Position numbers and translations under genes: made by a program
In this document: in pieces, positions 58,887 through 64,000 of the stretch
Numbering within the stretch: the stretch's first letter is position 1
Layout of the letters: each line of letters begins with the position of its first letter
Source of the DNA: Quercus robur
Lineage: Eukaryota > Streptophyta > Magnoliopsida > Fagales > Fagaceae
Direction: 5' to 3'
Assembly: GCF_932294415.1 (NCBI RefSeq)
Contig: NC_065539.1
Span: 33,792,001-33,856,000 of the forward strand
Length of the DNA: 64,000 bases
The notes under the pieces: model-generated
The model's database searches: none
What the model was told of the DNA's origin: nothing
What the model saw: the letters and a program-made list of their open reading frames with translations, nothing else

Positions 58887-59277
58887 TCTCATAGTAATAG
58901 TAATGGTAATGGATTGGACTAGGACAGGCTTGAGCCTGGGGAGCTACTTATATTTTCTTTATTTTAATGGTGACAGTGGAGTACTACGTAATTGGGAAAT
59001 TCTTGCTTTATTTAAGCTTGGGATCGAATTAATTAGGGGCCACAGCATTTGGAGATCAAAATAAAATCTAACTCAAAAAAATTGTGAGTTGGTGGTTGAT
59101 GTGTTTTTTTCTTTTTTTCTTTTTTGAGAATGTGGTGGTTGATGAGTTCATGGGGGATATTTTGTTAATATAAAATAAAAAGACATATGGTTTATGGGCT
59201 GCACATTTAATTATGTCATGACCAATCAAAGAGCAAGAATTTATATGTTTTAAGGGAGTCAAGTTAAAGTATGGTAA

Positions 59278-59727
59278 AAATTACACTTTACCACCTAAAA
59301 GTCAAAACTTTCCTCCTAATAACACTTTGCTTCCTTAACTTTTCGAATGTACACTTTGTACTTTAAACTTTTCTAATGCATGTTTTGCACCCTAAACTTA
59401 TGACCTCCTGTTACACTCTACATCCCGACATCAAGTTTGTTGTTAACTTGGATAAAAAACATGGCACCATGTAAAAAGACTCAATTGCCCATCTTTTCAA
59501 TTCCTTAAAAATAAAGAATAAATTATATTTTACTAACCTAAATATTATATTCTCAATTACACTTTGTACCTTAAATTTTGAATTTTCATCTAAGTTAATA
59601 GCAAACTTGACGTTTAGATACAAAGTGTAACAAATGTTATAGTTTAGGGTGCAAAAAATCTATTTATAAAGTTTATAGTGCAAAGTATAATAAGGAGTAT
59701 AGTTTAGAAGGGTAAAGTGTAATTTCT
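59278..59727. mobile_element. 450-bp foldback MITE
   Basis: The ends aaattacactttacc (59278) and ggtaaagtgtaattt (ends 59727) are perfect 15-bp inverted repeats. The interior is built of 'acactttg.accttaaa.ttt' units, forward on the left and inverted on the right, similar in plan to the element in HAD intron 1. Confidence 0.8.
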
Positions 59728-59961
59728 CTGAAATACTATATATTATGTTATATATAATGGTATAAAAAAAATTATAAACATAATGCAAATAAAGTATTTG
59801 ATAAACCAGTAGATGAATAAAAAAAAGTGTCTATTAGAAAAAAAAAAATTTGGTACATAAGTGTCCATCAAACTTAATAAGAATGTGTTAAGATTAAGCA
59901 AAAAAGTTAAACATTTTTTGTATTTTCTTTTGATAAATTATTATGAAAATATTAAGTATGT

Positions 59962-60115
59962 TCAAGTAATAGCCTAGTAATAGTGACATTTTTTTTTGTA
60001 GAACCTTATGTGTGTGGTTTGAACTCCACCTCCTTCTCCCCACTATCTAACTATTAAAACAAAAAACCAAAAACCAGAACAAGACAACAAAAAATAAATA
60101 AATAAACAAACCTAA
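59962..60115 (+). mobile_element. tRNA-related SINE
   Basis: An A-box-like tagcctagtaatagtg (59970) and B-box-like ggtttgaactcc (60017-60028) are spaced as in tRNA-derived SINEs. They are followed by a pyrimidine-rich body and an A-rich tail with AAAT repeats (60060-60112). Confidence 0.6.
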
Positions 60116-61631
60116 ATTCCAATCCCTCTCTTTTACTTATCCTCTACTTATTGTAAGGAAAAAAGAAGAAGTAATATTTACTAGTGAAAAAGGACATAAA
60201 TAGTGTTTTATTTATTTTTTAAAGTTGCCATTATTGATTTGAACATCTTCTTCTCTTTTGAAGAAAAAAGAAAAAAAGAAAAAACCCTTTTCTTTTTAGT
60301 TTTGACTCACTGAACCAAAAACTATAATATTATTAAAATGTTTCTATATTTCCCAAGCTAGGTAAGAGCTAGGACAATGCTTCACACGCTTTTCGTTTAT
60401 TTTTGGATTAACAACTACAAGACATTATAGATATCAACTAAAAGTATTTTCAATAATTGAATGCTTTTTCTTTTTCTAAAATTATATTCCTTTTTACAAA
60501 AGGAAGTCCTAGTATGCATGTTTTCAAGTTTCATTTGATACTATGTTTTTCTGTTGAGCAAAAAAGTTTCATTTGAAGATTACACTTCCCCTTTTCTTAA
60601 CCCCCAAACCCCATATCCCCATATTCATGATTACTTGAATCCCAAATACTCTGCTTAAAAAGAAAAAAGAAAAAAGAGAAGAAATATCACTAGATTATAT
60701 AAAATAAGATTATCTATAATAATTGGAGAAGGAATATAAAAGGTTAAATTGAGAATAAGAGCAGATAAGGTTGAAAACTAAATATTGAAGTAGTTTAAAA
60801 TAAAAATTGATTTCCGAAAAAAAAAAAAAATAGAATTGATTTTGAAGGAGGAGATCTCCAAAAAGATATGATCAGCTCATTAATTAGCACTAAAACTTTA
60901 ATTAATTTTTGTTTCGTTTTATTTTACATTAAATTAAGCTGGATATATTAGTGAATAAGTGAATCGACTGAACAAGACCCCCTTGAAATAGAGAAATCTC
61001 TTAGAAATTTAATACTTTTAAGTGGTTTGATCATGTTTGCCAAATAAAAATGAGGAAGAGACCACTTTGGACCATTCATTTGCCCTTATCTTCTTGCAAA
61101 TGTGCGTGTAACGTCCATTTTGTAGTTATCAAATTAAACCTCATTGCACGGAAGATCTGTACTCCGATAGTCATTGTATCATTTTGAAAGTTTCTAGAAT
61201 TCATTAGTGCTGCTAGACACTGCTAATCCGTGTTAGTACGGATAACCAAAAAAGTGAAACCATAAAATACTTGTACTAATAAAAGCTTGTCTAACAGCTA
61301 AGCATGTGTGCTTAAAGGTACAAAAGGTAGAAGATTTCATGTTCCTTATTCTATACTTTTGTTTAATTTGTTTTATAGTGTTATCAAAATAGATTAGGAT
61401 AGAGTTTGCGGGATGTTGTGGCCTTTGTGGGGTTATAAGGAGCATTAAATAACTCATTTCTCTTTTCGTTTTATATTCATGGGCAAGGGATGCTGTGGAA
61501 TGCCACTAATTTCTAGAAACATTCTTTGTTCAATCATACTTTGAAACTCGTAGTATAAACTCGGGATAAAGCTTGGATAAGTGCATCATGTGCATTAAAC
61601 CCGATACAATATGAATATGTCATAACTGATG
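60116..61631. other. Intergenic, AT-rich
   Basis: No gene, RNA or recognisable element was found. A/T runs and purine tracts are frequent. Confidence 0.4.
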
Positions 61632-61713
61632 GACACGTGGCCGCATCGTAGCTACATCGTATTAGGTACTGATTGACACGTGGCCGCATCGTAGCCATAT
61701 CGTATTAGGTTTA
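61632..61713 (+). repeat. Two 43-bp repeats each with a G-box
   Basis: 'gacacgtggccgcatcgtag', then an 'atcgtattaggt' segment, occurs at 61632 and again at 61675 with one or two changes. Each copy holds CACGTGGC, the core of plant G-box/ABRE sites. No adjacent gene start is seen, so a regulatory role is unproven. Confidence 0.7.
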
Positions 61714-62538
61714 GCGCACAAGACATTACACCCAAGCCATGTACATAAACTGAATCATGTGGATTGCTATGATTTGAGTTGAGAATTATGGACTCAGTTT
61801 TAACTCAACCGAGTCAGCTCACTTGGAAAACAATAATTTTTCCTAGATATTTATGTTGAGTCAGAATGTCACTAGGGCGTAGAACCAATTGTTGAGATTC
61901 TACTTTTAGTTGTTTATAAGGGATGAAAATAGAAATTATGCTACAATTAGAATGATTGCAAGATCTTTAATTTAAGGATTAGATCTACATACAAGATCTG
62001 TTTTTGATGGAAAATGGTGAGAATTTGATCCTAAGTTCCTTAACAGCAAGAATCATAGATATGGTATCTGGGAAAGTTGGCTGGCTCTACTTTTAATTCT
62101 TGATACTTGATCATACTAAGATTCATTTGATTGCAAATTTAATCTAATTAATAAGCCATTTGTTCGTCGGCAGGCTAAAAAAAGAGAAAAAATCCATCTG
62201 CTATTGTAGATTAGGCTTAAAACTTCGATCGAAGAACTTTTGGTGTGATTGGTAGGAACATATTAATTTTCCTTTTTTTTTTTCTTGGAGTTGTATGAGG
62301 CAGAAAAGCTGAAGCTGAATTAAATAGATAAACAAACAAACCTGGATTTTGCATAAATTTAAGAACATAAACCCTTTTGGCCTTTTTTCCTGGCTATTAT
62401 AATTTTTTTCATAATAAAATAGGATAAGCTTTAAGTGAGTGAATTTAAGAGCAGACCGTAACAGGAATTCCAACAGACCAAAGTGCGCATATACTTCCCC
62501 CCACCCCCCAAAAAATAAAAAAGTGCAGGCATCCAAGT
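61714..62538. other. Intergenic, no gene seen
   Basis: This is AT-rich DNA without coding signal. 'gtgtcgg...'-like words are absent and the 111-codon minus-strand frame at 62201-62536 lacks any recognisable motif. Confidence 0.4.
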
Positions 62539-62643
62539 CCTATTTGGTAATGTTATTTGAGCAATAGTTTTCGTTATTTAAATAATATATATATTTTCAT
62601 AATACTTAAATAATGTTATTAGAAATCTCTTACCAAATGGGCC
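62539..62643. mobile_element. 105-bp MITE, 'atttggtaa' TIR
   Basis: The left end cctatttggtaa and right end ttaccaaatggg are inverted with one mismatch. The interior is AT-rich with mirrored 'taatgttatt'. It belongs with the 38404-38547 family by its termini. Confidence 0.6.
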
Positions 62644-62989
62644 CCCAATAATTGCTGCTTGGCTTCTTTTTTTTTTTTTTTTTTTTCTTTTTTTTTTTTT
62701 TTTATCTTTTCTTGTAAAAATGTTTTCATTATAGCATTTAAATCTTTAAATTCCTCTCCAAAAAAAAAAAAATCTTTATTTTTTATTTGTATTCTTGTTT
62801 CTCAAACTCTCTCAAATTTAATAAAATATGTCACTTTTAATTTCAAAGTAATTTCCTTCGACCCATCCCAAGCACTAAGTACTTAGGAAGGTACCAAATT
62901 GCCCTAATGATACTATAGTCTATCCATAAATATTTAATCACATGATTTACTAATTTATTTAAACAAATCATATGATAATTAAATAATTC
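62644..62989. other. T-rich spacer
   Basis: A broken poly-T tract (62667-62703) and A-runs occur; no gene is seen. Confidence 0.5.
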
Positions 62990-63582
62990 TGTACGGCACG
63001 GGGTCCCCAGGCCCACTTGAGCCTTGAACTTCAACCTTACAGTATAACCCATAAGCTTGAGCCTCATGCCACTATGCTTGACCCAAGGCCCATTGGACAT
63101 GTAATCTTGATCCGTACACATCATGATTAATAATCCGAGGCTTGCCTGGTCAACTACATCTTGGGTGGGAGCGTGATTGCTTGGGGATACTATATCTGAG
63201 CTGGTCGGTATTGCCCTGGGGAATATCGCTGCCGAAATCCCTCTTGAGGCGAGAACTAGTTCCAAAGCCACTACTACCACTCCCAACTAAACACCCACTT
63301 AGAAGCAATGGAATTGGACCCCCTTGCCCACTAATAACCTAGAGTAATCATAACCCCTCCACTCATCTTGAGCGGGGGGGTGGAAAGGGAGAGAGGAAAC
63401 AGAGAGCTGAAGATAAAAGGAAAGCAACACGAGATAAAGGAGAGAGGTATGTAAGATTAGGTCGAGTTGTTGGGTCTCCAAATCATGAACTACCAACAGT
63501 AGGAAATCCAAAGCCCACATTATAAATAGATTGTGAGCCCAAGTGGTGGATTGGCCTATAAGCCTCACTGTTGGCGCACACA
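62990..63582. mobile_element. Solo LTR, 593 bp
   Basis: TGTACGGCAC...GGCGCACACA ends are flanked by the 5-bp repeat aattc (62985-62989 and 63583-63587). It is markedly more GC-rich than its surroundings, with 'ggcccac' words. Orientation is unclear; a TATA-like 'attataaatag' on the plus strand at 63518 is very close to the right end. The minus-strand frames at 62843-63286 and 63299-63613 fall across it and are not genes. Confidence 0.7.
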
Positions 63583-63587
63583 AATTC

Positions 63588-64000
63588 ATATAACCAAACC
63601 TACATGTATACAATCATTTGCTCTGGATATTCACAGTAGAAAAATAAAGAATCACCATAATATATTCCTCCAATCTAAAAAATGTCTTTTCCAATTATAT
63701 ATTTTAATCTTGGGATAGGTAATATCTCTAAAATTTTGTAATGATTGATTCATCTAAAGATTGAAAATAATATTTTTATATAATTTAGTTTGTCAATTAA
63801 ATTATTTTATTTTATTTGCAAAACTTCTTTTAAGACCTTAGTTTTAAAAGTAAATACAAACATATATATTTTTTCACTTAAATTTCTTTGTTATTTTATT
63901 TACTACTAACAAATTTATCAATAAATTTCTTTTAAGATTTAATTAATTTTTATATTCCTTTTCTTTTTGGTTAAAGTTTTTCATATTTAGATTCAAAGTT
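63588..64000. other. Intergenic, AT-rich
   Basis: No feature was recognised to the end of the window. Confidence 0.45.

Noticed and set aside
62843-63286. 147-codon minus-strand frame
   Set aside because: It mostly covers the GC-rich solo LTR at 62990-63582.

Overview
This is an AT-rich plant nuclear window, probably from a woody eudicot. The evidence is short GT-AG introns, plant-type protein families, an R2R3-MYB gene, and a high density of LTR, LINE, Helitron and MITE copies. A Fagales-like tree such as oak is a guess from the look of the repeats and is not proven. Four protein-coding genes and one tRNA gene can be supported; almost everything else is layered transposable-element sequence.

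Layout. 1-10.8 kb holds a foldback MITE, a non-autonomous Helitron (962-2707), an LTR-type fossil bounded by a 5-bp target duplication (3528-5121), and a 5.2-kb minus-strand Helitron (5343-10541) with a nested MITE. 10.95-17.27 kb is a five-exon HAD-family phosphatase gene whose introns hold a foldback element and three LINE 3' pieces. 17.96-24.77 kb is a LINE inside a LINE: a long L1-type element (18109-24398, duplication tggatatg) splits an older LINE copy. 24.97-26.74 kb holds tRNA-Lys(CTT) on the minus strand and a three-exon plant gene of unknown function. 27.1-33.9 kb is accessory: a Helitron, long GT and AG microsatellites, a decayed tandem array, a solo LTR, a SINE and a 201-bp tandem duplication. 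34.5-37.1 kb is a two-exon folate-biopterin transporter-like gene.

40.6-49.9 kb is a pair of related Ty1/Copia fossils in opposite orientation, meeting near 47.46 kb. They carry later insertions: two TSD-flanked solo LTRs, a possible third LTR-like insert, and a MITE. 50.0-51.1 kb is a hAT-type element. 55.5-57.5 kb is an R2R3-MYB gene (minus) with a long glutamine tract and a 300-bp tandem duplication just past its 3' end. The last 6 kb hold MITEs, a SINE, a G-box-containing tandem repeat and another solo LTR.

The genes do not form a pathway or cluster; each is independent. The HAD protein and the transporter both have N-termini compatible with organelle targeting. No CRISPR, rRNA, viral-defence or biosynthetic cluster was seen. 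The most informative content is the insertion order recorded in the nested elements, much of it fixed by target-site duplications read directly from the sequence.
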